A stretch of 64,000 bases of DNA. Origin: an uncultured Rhodospirillales bacterium (GTDB lineage Bacteria > Pseudomonadota > Alphaproteobacteria > Kiloniellales > Kiloniellaceae). Made by a program: the position numbers and the translations under genes. Each line of letters begins with the position of its first letter. The first letter of the stretch is position 1. The stretch is taken from assembly GCA_913060675.1 (NCBI GenBank), contig CAJXUS010000015.1, positions 1-64,000 on the forward strand, written 5' to 3'. The notes beneath the pieces were generated by a model, which searched no databases, was not told the origin of the DNA, and worked only from the letters and a program-made list of their open reading frames with translations. Shown here one piece after another: positions 1 to 8,059 of this stretch.

Positions 1-33
1 TCGTCGGCAGCGTCAGATGTGTATAAGAGACAG
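1..33 (+). other. Illumina Nextera read-1 transposase adapter (artefact)
   Basis: The first 33 bases match the Nextera/Tn5 read-1 adapter, ending in the 19-base Tn5 mosaic end (positions 15-33). They are library-preparation sequence, not genome. The olsA reading frame on the minus strand runs into this block and would gain the tell-tale artefact peptide CLLYTSDAAD. True genomic sequence starts at 34. Confidence 0.98.
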
Positions 34-371
34 ACCCCAAAAAGTGGCCAACTACCCACTTCTGATTTTGCAACAAAATGACCGTCGATCAGGCTTCCCA
101 ACACAGAAATATCAAGATATGACACATGGTTAGAGACGAAAAGTGTTGGTTGTCGACGACTTCGTTCCCCCCGAGTAATCACCTTGATTCCCGTCAGATA
201 GCATGTTGCGCCATGATACCAAAGCGGCAACATGTACCGACCAGGTAGCCGCAACAACAGCAGCAACATTTGGAGCGGGATAAGGCTCAAGGTAAAGCTG
301 AGATAAGCCAAAAGCCGGCAAGATGCTCGAAAATTTGATCCCAAGCCAGAAGCGACAGCGATATCAGACAT
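34..371 (-). CDS. olsA: OlsA-like lyso-ornithine lipid acyltransferase, 3' part missing
   Basis: This would be the 1-acyl-glycerol-3-phosphate acyltransferase-type (PlsC family) enzyme that adds the second, ester-linked acyl chain to lyso-ornithine lipid at the inner membrane. About 112 codons are present. The ATG at 371 lies one base after the olsB stop, so the two genes are co-transcribed. Visible features are a hydrophobic N-terminal segment (about residues 20-42) and the acyltransferase motif NHVSYLD (His82, Asp87; the HX4D box), followed by the typical K-S-E-V-G-S-W-P-L-F-G stretch. Family members are about 250-300 residues, so more than half is missing because the contig ends at the adapter. 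PlsC itself is possible, but adjacency to olsB favours OlsA. Confidence 0.85.
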
Positions 372-372
372 G

Positions 373-1191
373 TCAGGCCACCTGCTTCGCAGCAGTATCC
401 ACTTCTCGCTTGTAGTGCTTTAGATATTTATCGGTCACTCTACTGGTTTCAACGATGACACATACATCTGTGGTCCCAAATTGCTCATCAACAACGGCCC
501 CATCACCAATCACACCGCCCAATCGAAGGTAGCCCTTGATTAAAGGAGGCAGCTCTTTGATCGCTTCGCGTGAATTTATTTTTTCGAGTGGCATCAGATC
601 CATTGAGCTGAACCGATCAGGAAGGGCTTTGGGGCAAATCGCAGTATCCGCCAAATGATTATGAAACAAATAGGACAGGGGTAATTTCAACTTGTTGGGG
701 TCTATCCCCTGCAAGCTGGCACAGCCAAACATATATTTGATGTCATAATGGAACACATATTGAGCGATACCTCGCCATAGAAGCTGCATTGTCGAGCCAC
801 GGCGATAATCTGCATTAATGCAAGAACGACCTAACTCTAAAATTTCACCCTTAAAATTGAGTAACTTCTCAAGATCGAATTCATCAACGGAATAAAACTG
901 CCCCCGAGCCTTAGCGCCTTCTCTACGCATAACACGATAAGTGCCGACTACCGCGTCAGGCCCCTCACCAAGCTCATCATCAAACACCAAGAGATGATCA
1001 CAATAAGAATCAAAACTATCAAAGTCACGACCCAGTGATTCCATTTCCGGAGTGGGTTGGGCTGAATTTTCACGATAAAAAATTTCATACCGCAAGCGTT
1101 GTGCGGCTAAAATTTCCTGCTCTGTCTCAGCAAGCCTTATGGACAGAGATCCCGCCGTCACTTCAACGGGTCGCTTTGTACCCTCAATCAT
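373..1191 (-). CDS. olsB: L-ornithine N-alpha-acyltransferase (OlsB)
   Basis: A GNAT-fold acyltransferase of the OlsB/hemolysin-like family. It transfers a 3-hydroxyacyl chain from acyl-ACP to the alpha-amino group of ornithine, the first step of ornithine-lipid synthesis. The 272-residue length is normal. Recognisable family stretches are LRYEIFY near residue 33, a D-x-Y-C-D-H-L segment near 60, ELGRSCI near 118 and the G-C-A-S-L-Q-G segment near 155. The start is ATG at 1191 with only a weak upstream ribosome site. The stop is one base from the olsA start, giving an olsBA operon. The upstream 68 bases to fur show no PHO box. Ornithine lipids are phosphorus-free membrane lipids, often made under phosphate starvation. 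Confidence 0.88.
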   Translation of the reverse strand: MIEGTKRPVEVTAGSLSIRLAETEQEILAAQRLRYEIFYRENSAQPTPEMESLGRDFDSFDSYCDHLLVFDDELGEGPDAVVGTYRVMRREGAKARGQFYSVDEFDLEKLLNFKGEILELGRSCINADYRRGSTMQLLWRGIAQYVFHYDIKYMFGCASLQGIDPNKLKLPLSYLFHNHLADTAICPKALPDRFSSMDLMPLEKINSREAIKELPPLIKGYLRLGGVIGDGAVVDEQFGTTDVCVIVETSRVTDKYLKHYKREVDTAAKQVA

Positions 1192-1259
1192 GCTCAGCTT
1201 GTTCCCTAAAGTTAACCATGGAAATTAAACATGGTGAGGACTTTGCCAGATAATTGTGT

Positions 1260-1682
1260 CTATTTTATTGCACTACAGCCTTCACGGACAGCATAAAGTT
1301 CTAATCGGTGGTCCACGAGTCTATAGCCTAGCTTTTCTGCCATCTTGGCCAAAAGAGAATGAATTTCAACGTCCGTAAACTCCAGTACTTCTCCAGAATT
1401 CACATCGATTAAATGATCATGCGCTTGCTCAGTGGCTTCTTCATAACGAGATCTACCGTCACCGAAATCATGGCGCTCAAGTATCTCAGCTTCCTCAAAT
1501 AATTTTACTGTCCGATAGACCGTCGCGATAGAGATTTTTGAATCAAGTTTAGAAGCTCGATGATATACCTGCTCTACATCGGGATGATCGATTGCATCAG
1601 AGAGAACACGCGCGATGACACGGCGTTGTTCTGTCATCTTTAGGCCTCTTTCGGCACAAAGAACTTCCAATTTTGATGTCAT
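1260..1682 (-). CDS. fur: Fur-family regulator, Mur/Fur type
   Basis: A 140-residue ferric-uptake-regulator family protein. It has an N-terminal winged helix (residues 1-80, with the recognition-helix signature ATVYRTVKLF) and a C-terminal metal-binding/dimerisation domain. The metal-site region reads HDHLIDVNSGEVLEF. Classical Fur proteins have two CxxC structural-zinc motifs here; these are absent, and only one cysteine remains near the C-terminus. This is the pattern of alphaproteobacterial Mur/Fur proteins, which often sense manganese rather than iron. Irr is less likely because the heme regulatory motif and Irr-type histidine cluster are not seen. The gene lies downstream of the mucR terminator and upstream of olsBA. 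Confidence 0.85.
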   Translation of the reverse strand: MTSKLEVLCAERGLKMTEQRRVIARVLSDAIDHPDVEQVYHRASKLDSKISIATVYRTVKLFEEAEILERHDFGDGRSRYEEATEQAHDHLIDVNSGEVLEFTDVEIHSLLAKMAEKLGYRLVDHRLELYAVREGCSAIK

Positions 1683-1745
1683 GGTTACCCTAAAATCGTG
1701 GTTAATTTTATTAAGGATCTAATTTTGAATAATTCTAATGTACAC

Positions 1746-1785
1746 AAAAATGCACTACGGGGCAAACACCCGTAGCGCATTTTTT
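1746..1785 (-). terminator. Rho-independent terminator after mucR
   Basis: A near-perfect inverted repeat (ATGCACTACGGG / CCCGTAGCGCAT, one wobble pair) with a short loop and A/T runs on both sides. It sits between the mucR stop at 1815 and the fur start at 1682, both minus strand, so it should end the mucR transcript. The flanking A and T runs make it potentially bidirectional. Confidence 0.85.
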
Positions 1786-1814
1786 CATTAGGTAAGATCC
1801 ATACATTAAAAGTC

Positions 1815-2228
1815 TTATTTGGTTCTATTTGCGCGAGTACCAAGTCCAATTTGTTTAGCCAATGAACTACGCTGCTTAGCATAATTTGGGGCAACCATTG
1901 GATAATCCTGAGGAAGATTCCAGCGCTCGCGATATTCTTCAGGGGTCATATTGTACGCCGTTTTCAAGTGCCTTTTGAGCATTTTCAATTTTTTACCATC
2001 TTCTAAACAAATGATAAATTCAGGCGTGATTGATTTTTTAACAGAAATTACCGGCACAGGACGTTCTGGCTCTTTTTTCTCTTCCTGCCCTAGAGTGGAA
2101 AGTGTTCCATAGACCTCACGAATAAGCTGAGGCAGATCAGCCATGGCAACAGAGTTGTTAGCAACATGTGCTGATACGAGACGTGTAGTTAGGTCCACGA
2201 GCTCCAATGAGGATTTTTCTTCAGACAT
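1815..2228 (-). CDS. mucR: MucR/Ros-family transcriptional regulator
   Basis: A 137-residue protein of the Ros/MucR family, prokaryotic zinc-finger regulators that control exopolysaccharide, motility and surface genes in alphaproteobacteria. The zinc-finger core is near residues 80-115 (CLEDGKKLKMLKRHL, then MTPEEYRERW). The second ligand position, usually Cys, is Asp here, as in several MucR homologues that do not depend on zinc. The N-terminal half resembles the MucR oligomerisation region. I chose the ATG at 2228 over an in-frame TTG at 2246: it gives the expected MSEE start, with a weak AAGAA element 10 bases upstream. It is monocistronic, ending at the terminator at 1746-1785. Confidence 0.9.
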   Translation of the reverse strand: MSEEKSSLELVDLTTRLVSAHVANNSVAMADLPQLIREVYGTLSTLGQEEKKEPERPVPVISVKKSITPEFIICLEDGKKLKMLKRHLKTAYNMTPEEYRERWNLPQDYPMVAPNYAKQRSSLAKQIGLGTRANRTK

Positions 2229-2392
2229 AAACGACTGTTCTTTCAAAATATAAGGTTATCTTGCTTTTTAAGATTCATTACTTGTTTTATAACATACTAA
2301 AAATTGAATTAAAGTCATTTCCCGCAATTTACAAGAATCAAACATTGAAAATAACTATGCTTACAGTGAATTTCCTAGAAAAGTTTTTGTTT

Positions 2393-2866
2393 TTATAAAA
2401 TATCTAGTTGCATCACCAAAGCATCAACTAGTTCACCCCCTGCTTTACGGTAATATTTCACTCTACGGCCAACTTCTTTAAATCCTACATTTAAATAAAG
2501 ATAAATAGCCGAAGAATTATCTTCAGACACTTCCAAATATAATTTACTTACTTGTTCATGACTTAAAAGACGCAGCACCTTATCAACCAAGGGTCGTGAA
2601 TACCCTTGCCCCTGCCACTTAGGATCTATGCAAATAGTTAAAATTTCGGCCTCACCTACAACCATTTGCCAGAGGATAAAGCCAATCGGCACGCCCTTGA
2701 TACAATAAATAAGGCCATTATTTGGCTCTTGGAGAAGTATTCGAGAAATTGATGGCGCATCCCATGGAGCATCAAAAAAGCAACGAGAATGCAACTCAGC
2801 CAGCACTTCTGAATGCTCAATTCCTGCCTTAACAATAGCATCTGTATTAAAATCGGGCTGCGACAT
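2393..2866 (-). CDS. rimI: RimI-like ribosomal-protein-alanine N-acetyltransferase
   Basis: A GNAT-family acetyltransferase of about 157 residues. The acetyl-CoA loop is visible (D-P-K-W-Q-G-Q-G-Y, the QxxGxG motif) and is followed by the family's LEVSEDNSSAIYLY segment and the NVGF motif. RimI acetylates the N-terminus of ribosomal protein S18 in E. coli. The gene directly follows tsaB, a very common bacterial pairing. ATG at 2866 starts 6 bases after the tsaB stop; an in-frame GTG at 2878 would instead overlap tsaB. Neither has a strong ribosome site, so the start is uncertain by four residues. Confidence 0.87.
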   Translation of the reverse strand: MSQPDFNTDAIVKAGIEHSEVLAELHSRCFFDAPWDAPSISRILLQEPNNGLIYCIKGVPIGFILWQMVVGEAEILTICIDPKWQGQGYSRPLVDKVLRLLSHEQVSKLYLEVSEDNSSAIYLYLNVGFKEVGRRVKYYRKAGGELVDALVMQLDIL

Positions 2867-2871
2867 ATCAA

Positions 2872-3579
2872 TTAACACACAGGTGATTTAGACTTTGGCA
2901 AAGACACATCTGGAGCTCTTAGATACAAAGGGCTTAATCGTCCTTGATCTTGCTCAAATAATTCCCTCTCGACGGCGATGTTGAGTAAATACTGAGCATC
3001 CAAATGCGGATTAACAGCAGAAATTTCGATATCTCTGCCTGCTTCTTTTAAAGCTGCTGCCGCCTGATCGACACCATCGCCAATTAACAATAACTTTCCT
3101 TCAGGCATCTTCATTGACATTTGATCAGGCGCGACAGCAAAGGGTTCTGTGAAGCTCGATAAGTTCGAACTAAAACACTGAACAAAAATATCGGCTCTTT
3201 TAGCATCAATTAAAACCGCAAGGACTTGATTGGAAAGCTTCTCCTCATCGGGAACCGCTCTGGCCATTACTTCAAAATTATTCACACCAACAAGCGGCTT
3301 ATCACATGCAAGGGCAAATCCCTGTGCCGCAGCCAAACCAATACGCACCCCGGTAAATCCACCAGGTCCCCTTGTTACCGCGAAACCGTCCATATCCAAT
3401 AATTCCAGATCGACTTCACCTAACACCTCATGAACCAATGGCAACAATCGCTCTGATTGCCCGCGTCGCATCTCCTCCAGACGGGTCGCGACAATCACAC
3501 CATTTTTCATCACTGCAACAGAACATGAAGAACCAGCCGTATCCAAGCCGAGTAAAGTTGGGTTCTCAGATATATTCAT
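2872..3579 (-). CDS. tsaB: tRNA threonylcarbamoyladenosine biosynthesis protein TsaB
   Basis: A 235-residue ASKHA-fold protein. TsaB partners TsaD and TsaE to form N6-threonylcarbamoyladenosine at position 37 of ANN-decoding tRNAs. Visible hallmarks are LGLDTAGSSCSVAV at residues 10-23 (phosphate-1 loop region), the RGQSERLLPLVHEVL segment and RGPGGFTGVRIGLA near 70-83. It is followed by rimI, the usual partner. TsaB is catalytically inactive in the complex and acts as the TsaD dimerisation partner. Confidence 0.93.
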   Translation of the reverse strand: MNISENPTLLGLDTAGSSCSVAVMKNGVIVATRLEEMRRGQSERLLPLVHEVLGEVDLELLDMDGFAVTRGPGGFTGVRIGLAAAQGFALACDKPLVGVNNFEVMARAVPDEEKLSNQVLAVLIDAKRADIFVQCFSSNLSSFTEPFAVAPDQMSMKMPEGKLLLIGDGVDQAAAALKEAGRDIEISAVNPHLDAQYLLNIAVERELFEQDQGRLSPLYLRAPDVSLPKSKSPVC

Positions 3580-3958
3580 AATAACTCAATCTATTCTTAT
3601 CAAAGTAACAACAGCCTGAAAGCTTGCATTTTATCTCTATGTCCGGGTCTCTTTAAGAAGACGGAACTCCTCTTTGAAACACCACAATATTACCCGTGTA
3701 ATTAATCAGCTAAAACTATTTGGCAAGTTACTTAATTTAAATTGGCATTTTAAGTTCAGCATAATCCCCCCAACCATCAACGAAGGAAATAGAAAATCAG
3801 GTGACAAATCGCTCATCCATATCTTTGTACTATTCGCTACGGCTATTCTCTATGGTGAAACGATCGCTTTCTTTTTAATATACCCCAGCCAATTACTTTT
3901 CATTGATCTCTTTTAACATTAGAAGATCTAACACATTAACAAATGAACAGATCCGGTC
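3580..3958 (+). other. Intergenic stretch without a convincing gene
   Basis: The 379 bases separate minus-strand tsaB from the plus-strand deacetylase gene and should hold divergent promoters. An 80-codon open frame at 3674-3916 encodes a peptide with one hydrophobic C-terminal segment. It has no recognisable ribosome site, no family resemblance and low-complexity A/T-rich codons, so I do not call it a gene. Confidence 0.5.
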
Positions 3959-5026
3959 ATGCCAATATATCCACTATTGAAATACACCCTTGCAGTTATG
4001 GTCTATTGCTTATGTATCGGATTTTCACTGAAGGCCCCGCTCGCGCAAGAGACATCTGTCAATAATGGTGCTGTTGTCATTATGTATCATCGGTTTGATG
4101 AAAATAAATATCCTACCACCAATACCAGTTTAGAGACATTACAAGCCCACATTAAAGAGCTAAAAAGCGGTCCATACAATGTGCTCCCTTTGTCAAATAT
4201 TGCTGATGCCATTGCCAACAACCTACCACTTCCGGACAGAACTATCGGCATCAGCGTAGACGATGCTTTTCTTTCTTTTTACAAAACCGCCTGGCCTGAA
4301 TTCAAAAACGCCAACCTCCCGGTAACGATATTTACCTCTACCGCTCCAGTTGAGCAAAGCCTTCCTGATTATATGACATGGTCGCAATTGAGAGAAATAT
4401 CAGCGGACGAATTGATTACCATTGGAAATCATGCTCATCAGCATACTCACATCATAAACCAAGATTCAGAAGCACAGGCTTTGGCCATTGATAAGGCCAA
4501 TCAACTATTTCGGCGCGCACTCGGAAAACAACCCAGCCTATTTGCCTATCCTTACGGTGAAATTAGCCAACAACTCAGCAATGTTCTCCGCGCAAAGGGC
4601 TTTAAAGCAGCCTTTGGTCAAAATTCAGGCGCCATATCGAGGCAAACCAATATGATGCACCTTCCCAGGTTCCCCTTTAACGATCGATTTGGAACCCCGG
4701 ACCGCTTCAAACTGGCTGTTAACAGTCTTCCTCTCCCCGTTTCTGCAATTTTGCCAGAAGATTTAATGTTAAACAGTTCGACTAACCCGCCTCCATTTGG
4801 CTTCACGATCTCGAAAGATATCAAGACGAGGGAAGACGGCACCTACCGAGGTTTGAACTGTTATAGTTCACAAAACGATCTATCTCTTCTTCAACTTGGC
4901 GCTGGTCGAGTAGAGGTTCGGATTTCCGGGCCTTACAAACCGGGACGGGCAAGGATAAATTGCACGATGCTTGGCCCTGAAAGGCGTTGGCGCTGGTTCG
5001 GGCAACAATATTATATTCCGGAATAA
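3959..5026 (+). CDS. Exported polysaccharide deacetylase (NodB-fold) protein
   Basis: A 355-residue carbohydrate esterase 4-like protein. An N-terminal signal peptide (hydrophobic residues 8-25, likely cut after PLAQ) sends it to the periplasm. The NodB core follows: M-Y-H-R-F at about 43, the catalytic/metal Asp pair in SVDDAF (usually TFDDG), the HAHQH metal histidines near 160 and the AYPYGE motif near 200. The C-terminal 125 residues lie outside the NodB domain and I do not recognise them; they contain two cysteines that could pair. Substrate is unknown; N-acetylglucosamine-containing polysaccharide or peptidoglycan is plausible. It stands alone, convergent with the next gene. Confidence 0.85.
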   Translation: MPIYPLLKYTLAVMVYCLCIGFSLKAPLAQETSVNNGAVVIMYHRFDENKYPTTNTSLETLQAHIKELKSGPYNVLPLSNIADAIANNLPLPDRTIGISVDDAFLSFYKTAWPEFKNANLPVTIFTSTAPVEQSLPDYMTWSQLREISADELITIGNHAHQHTHIINQDSEAQALAIDKANQLFRRALGKQPSLFAYPYGEISQQLSNVLRAKGFKAAFGQNSGAISRQTNMMHLPRFPFNDRFGTPDRFKLAVNSLPLPVSAILPEDLMLNSSTNPPPFGFTISKDIKTREDGTYRGLNCYSSQNDLSLLQLGAGRVEVRISGPYKPGRARINCTMLGPERRWRWFGQQYYIPE

Positions 5027-5097
5027 CAGAAGGATCATGACAAGCTAAGAGCTTTATGTCCTTAAACCTACAGTGAAAATCGACCCACGAGCGTCAA

Positions 5098-6069
5098 TTA
5101 GGAACTAAGGCCATCGTTGTTTGTACTGTCAGATAATCTCACGCCATCAAAGTCCTGTAAGCGATTGGATTTAATAACAGCTTGTATAGCAGAGATATAG
5201 TCTTCGGCTTCTTCAGAATAAGCGAGAAGCGTTCCGGTAAGGACATAACCATTTAGAGGATGATCGTTGCTCCTCAATGCCTTTCGGCGCGATCTGAAGT
5301 ATGTGTAAGAACGGTTTGTATTTAAGTTATGTGCATAGCCTTTGATTGAATCTAACAGGCCTGCAAAACGTCTTACTTTAAAAGATGCACCATCTTCACG
5401 ATCAACGGGAACCATACCATCACCCTCACTTGACCAGGTTCGTTGACCAAACAATGCATTCCCATGAAGAGCAAACCTCGAAGTCCCCCAGCCACTTTCC
5501 TGAATAGACTGAGCCAAAGCAAGACTTACGGGAATAACGTCTAATCTAAGAAGTAGTTTTTTGGGCTCATTATATGAAAAGCCGTATTTTTTGGAGAGCT
5601 CAGTAAGCCAATTAATGTCACTTTCAGGCACCCTAAGACCATTATCCAAACTTTCGGAAATGGCGATTACTCTGCTCCTGTCTTCATGTATTGTTTCATT
5701 AACTCTGAGAATAAGCGGAAGAACAGTCCGTATATAAAGACTCTTTTTAAGCTGGATATTGTTCTCTTCACTTAAATCCTCAGGAAGACCTCTGAGGAAA
5801 AGCCGGGGCACATCTTGTTTCTGGCCCCTTACTTCTGGCAGAAGATAACCCGCTTTACCAAACAATAACTCCAAGTCTTTACGAGACTTCAATGTTATTT
5901 GCTCTTCAGTCGGCGACTTTTTATCTTCCCAACCAGACCCGACAGGCTCAAGCCCCCCAGGTATTAAGATATAGGCCAGATAAGCGGGTAGCACCAACGT
6001 CACGACCCACGCCAACAGCTGAGTAATGAAACTTAATGTATTATATTTGTGAGACCCGCTTGAGATCAT
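5098..6069 (-). CDS. Membrane-anchored Bax-like glucosaminidase-domain protein
   Basis: A 323-residue protein with an N-terminal transmembrane anchor (about 14-36). Its C-terminal domain is of the mannosyl-glycoprotein endo-beta-N-acetylglucosaminidase type (PF01832), as in E. coli Bax. The catalytic region reads AQSIQESGWGTSRFA with the general-acid Glu and is followed by GNALFGQRTW; K-G-Y-A-H-N-L-N and Y-I-S-A-I-Q near the end are also family-like. It probably cleaves peptidoglycan glycan strands in the periplasm. The linker region 60-150 is unassigned. The gene is followed at short distance by the convergent deacetylase gene and lies downstream of the nifU-like gene, possibly co-transcribed (26-base gap). 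Confidence 0.85.
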   Translation of the reverse strand: MISSGSHKYNTLSFITQLLAWVVTLVLPAYLAYILIPGGLEPVGSGWEDKKSPTEEQITLKSRKDLELLFGKAGYLLPEVRGQKQDVPRLFLRGLPEDLSEENNIQLKKSLYIRTVLPLILRVNETIHEDRSRVIAISESLDNGLRVPESDINWLTELSKKYGFSYNEPKKLLLRLDVIPVSLALAQSIQESGWGTSRFALHGNALFGQRTWSSEGDGMVPVDREDGASFKVRRFAGLLDSIKGYAHNLNTNRSYTYFRSRRKALRSNDHPLNGYVLTGTLLAYSEEAEDYISAIQAVIKSNRLQDFDGVRLSDSTNNDGLSS

Positions 6070-6095
6070 TTCTTTATAAGAAATAATTTAAGGCT

Positions 6096-6659
6096 TTATT
6101 CGCTGGCTCGCACTTCAGTGACTTCGGGAATATAATGCCTCAGCATATTTTCAATACCCATTTTCAAAGTCGCTGTTGAGCTTGGGCACCCAGCACAGGC
6201 CCCTTGCATGCGAAGGAAAACGACACCGTTTTCAAATCCGTGAAAAACAATATCTCCACCATCTTGAGCCACAGCAGGACGAACCCTTGTATCCAGGAGT
6301 TCTTTGATTTGAGAGACAATTTCGTTGTCGTCTCCATCTGCAGCTTCTGCATGACCTGATACGCTCTCCGCACCATCAGCCATCACAGGACGACCCGCAG
6401 TGAAATGCTCCATAATAGTACCAAGAATAGAAGGCTTCAGGATATACCACTCTTTGTCTTCAGATTTGGTAATCGTGATAAAGTCAGCGCCAAAAAAGAC
6501 ACCGGTAACGCCTTCCACATCGAAGAGGCGTTGAGCAAGCGGTGAATTGCCCGCAGCTTCTTTTGCTTCAAAGAAAGCTGTTCCACCATCCAAGACAGGG
6601 CATCCCGGAAGGAATTTTAAAGTAGCGGGATTTGGGGTCTGTTCTGTCTGAATAAACAT
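6096..6659 (-). CDS. NifU-family Fe-S cluster scaffold/carrier (NfuA-like)
   Basis: A 187-residue protein with two domains: an N-terminal Nfu_N domain (starts MFIQTEQTPNPATLKFLPG) and a C-terminal NifU domain with the cluster-binding CxxC in GACAGCPSS (about 149-157). It assembles or transfers 4Fe-4S clusters to client enzymes. This domain order is the standard alphaproteobacterial and mitochondrial NFU1 form. The usual length and intact cysteines suggest it is functional. It lies between the universal stress protein and the Bax-like gene, on the same strand. Confidence 0.93.
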   Translation of the reverse strand: MFIQTEQTPNPATLKFLPGCPVLDGGTAFFEAKEAAGNSPLAQRLFDVEGVTGVFFGADFITITKSEDKEWYILKPSILGTIMEHFTAGRPVMADGAESVSGHAEAADGDDNEIVSQIKELLDTRVRPAVAQDGGDIVFHGFENGVVFLRMQGACAGCPSSTATLKMGIENMLRHYIPEVTEVRASE

Positions 6660-6762
6660 TGTTTGCTCATTTAATTTGGTGTGAGGTTATTGTTCTTATA
6701 TGTAATCTTGCGGGGTACATTCAAGCCCCAAGTGACAAGTCAAACATTAACAGGGGCCTTGG

Positions 6763-7287
6763 CTAGCTTATTTCGTCGATTTCAGCAGGCTCTAGGTTGT
6801 CTGGCACGACCGTAATCGGAACCCTTAATCTCCCGATGTGTTTGCCCATCAAGGCAGTCAAGAGAGGTCCCGGACCGCCCGATCCTGAACTTGCACCCAA
6901 TACCAAAATTGAAATCTGATCGTCTTCGTTCACAAGCTTAACCAACTCGTCACGGCGATCACCTTCACGCATATAAAGCACTGGAATTTGTCCGGAATAT
7001 TCGAGAACTTCTTCGCCCAGTTTTTGCATAAGTCGCTCAGCTTCTGCACGCGCCTCTTCTTGCATTAAATCACCGACCGCTGCCCAGTGGTTAAACTCAG
7101 CTGGCTCAATCACATACAATAACGCCACGCGCCCACCTGTATGCAAAGCCCGACGACAAGCAAAACGCATTGCCTGAAGCATTTCCTCACTGTCATCAAC
7201 GACAACGAGAAAGATCCGATCTTTAGAACCGTGATCTCTACATGTCTTTTCGTCAGCCACCTGATCAGTCGTACTAGTATCACTCAA
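6763..7287 (-). CDS. Universal stress protein (UspA family)
   Basis: A UspA-fold protein, about 174 residues. The core starts at FLVVVDDSEE, and the nucleotide-binding loop is near the end: LGASSGSGG with the following small-residue stretch (G-x2-G-x9-G-S/T type), suggesting ATP binding. The start is best read as TTG at 7287: a clear TAAAGGG ribosome site (7295-7301) lies seven bases upstream and overlaps the stop codon of the preceding gene. A longer reading from TTG at 7311 has no ribosome site. The arrangement implies translational coupling with the TIGR02186 and TauE genes upstream. Confidence 0.88.
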   Translation of the reverse strand: MSDTSTTDQVADEKTCRDHGSKDRIFLVVVDDSEEMLQAMRFACRRALHTGGRVALLYVIEPAEFNHWAAVGDLMQEEARAEAERLMQKLGEEVLEYSGQIPVLYMREGDRRDELVKLVNEDDQISILVLGASSGSGGPGPLLTALMGKHIGRLRVPITVVPDNLEPAEIDEIS

Positions 7288-7291
7288 TGTA

Positions 7292-8059
7292 TTACCCTTT
7301 ACGGAAAGCAAGATGACCGATCCAGCCGGATATCAATGCAATGAATATAGCAATGATACCATACATCGCTCCATGTTGATGTGCATAGTCAAAAATTTCA
7401 GCTTCGAGACCAATCTTGGAAACGGAAAGGGGGGTGGTTCGCGCATCGATTATCTGTCCATTGCGCAGATGATAGACGCTCACAAAATAAGTTCCTGTAG
7501 GTACACTCGACGGTAATTCAAACTCCGTTTTAAATAAATGTTCCCCCAAAAATATAACTTCTGCGCTCTCTAATTGATAATTTCCAGACCGCATCAGGTT
7601 TCGGATCAGAGAATCTTTCCAATCTTTAGCAAGAGAGCCCGCAGCTTTGATAATGGGAAGATCTAACCCAATATTATTAAACCCAATATTATTAAGGGCC
7701 CGGGTCGCCGAAGAGGTTATCTCATCCAAGGGCCCCGTCGAAGCAATCGCATAAAAACTTGGAACATCTTCAAATGTCATGGACGCTGTATTCATCCAAA
7801 TACCCGCAACTCGACTCTTTCTCAGCATTTTAAAGTCTGTATCCGGCCCGCGCATGACAACAAGCACTTCACCCGGAGTATTAATGCTGCCGTATAGTTG
7901 AATCCGATCACCAGAGAAATCAGCTCTTATCGCGACCAGATGACTTGAAAGATCAGCCTCAATAGCACCCACAGGCTTAGTATCCGCGATCAACAACAAG
8001 CTGGCAAAACTCAAAATTAATGTCAAATTTAGGAGATAACGCGCCCTGATCATGATCAT
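7292..8059 (-). CDS. TIGR02186 family membrane-anchored exported protein
   Basis: A 255-residue protein of the conserved alphaproteobacterial TIGR02186 family (Alph_Pro_TM). It has an N-terminal signal/anchor (residues 8-32), an extracytoplasmic domain and a C-terminal transmembrane helix (about 232-250), so most of the chain should lie in the periplasm. Function is unproven. It is regularly encoded next to TauE/SafE-type exporters, as here (4-base overlap), suggesting an accessory role in that transport. ATG at 8059 has an AGGTG site six bases upstream. An exact 15-base tandem duplication at 7666-7695 gives the repeated peptide NNIGF/NNIGL. Confidence 0.85.
   Translation of the reverse strand: MIMIRARYLLNLTLILSFASLLLIADTKPVGAIEADLSSHLVAIRADFSGDRIQLYGSINTPGEVLVVMRGPDTDFKMLRKSRVAGIWMNTASMTFEDVPSFYAIASTGPLDEITSSATRALNNIGFNNIGLDLPIIKAAGSLAKDWKDSLIRNLMRSGNYQLESAEVIFLGEHLFKTEFELPSSVPTGTYFVSVYHLRNGQIIDARTTPLSVSKIGLEAEIFDYAHQHGAMYGIIAIFIALISGWIGHLAFRKG
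7666..7695. repeat. 15-base exact tandem duplication inside the TIGR02186 gene
   Basis: ACCCAATATTATTAA occurs twice in a row (7666-7680 and 7681-7695). It is in frame and adds five residues. It looks like a recent slippage or duplication event. Confidence 0.9.

Noticed and set aside
130-321. 63-codon minus-strand open frame
   Set aside because: It is an off-frame shadow of olsA. The true frame from ATG 371 has the HX4D acyltransferase motif.
1192-1259. Search for a PHO box before olsB
   Set aside because: No CTGTCAT-like repeat was found in either orientation.
1685-1894. 69-codon minus-strand frame spanning the mucR terminator
   Set aside because: It covers a strong terminator hairpin and overlaps the end of mucR in another frame.
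3674-3916. 80-codon plus-strand open frame with a hydrophobic end
   Set aside because: No ribosome site, no family resemblance and A/T-rich composition like the surrounding intergenic DNA. Kept as a remark only.
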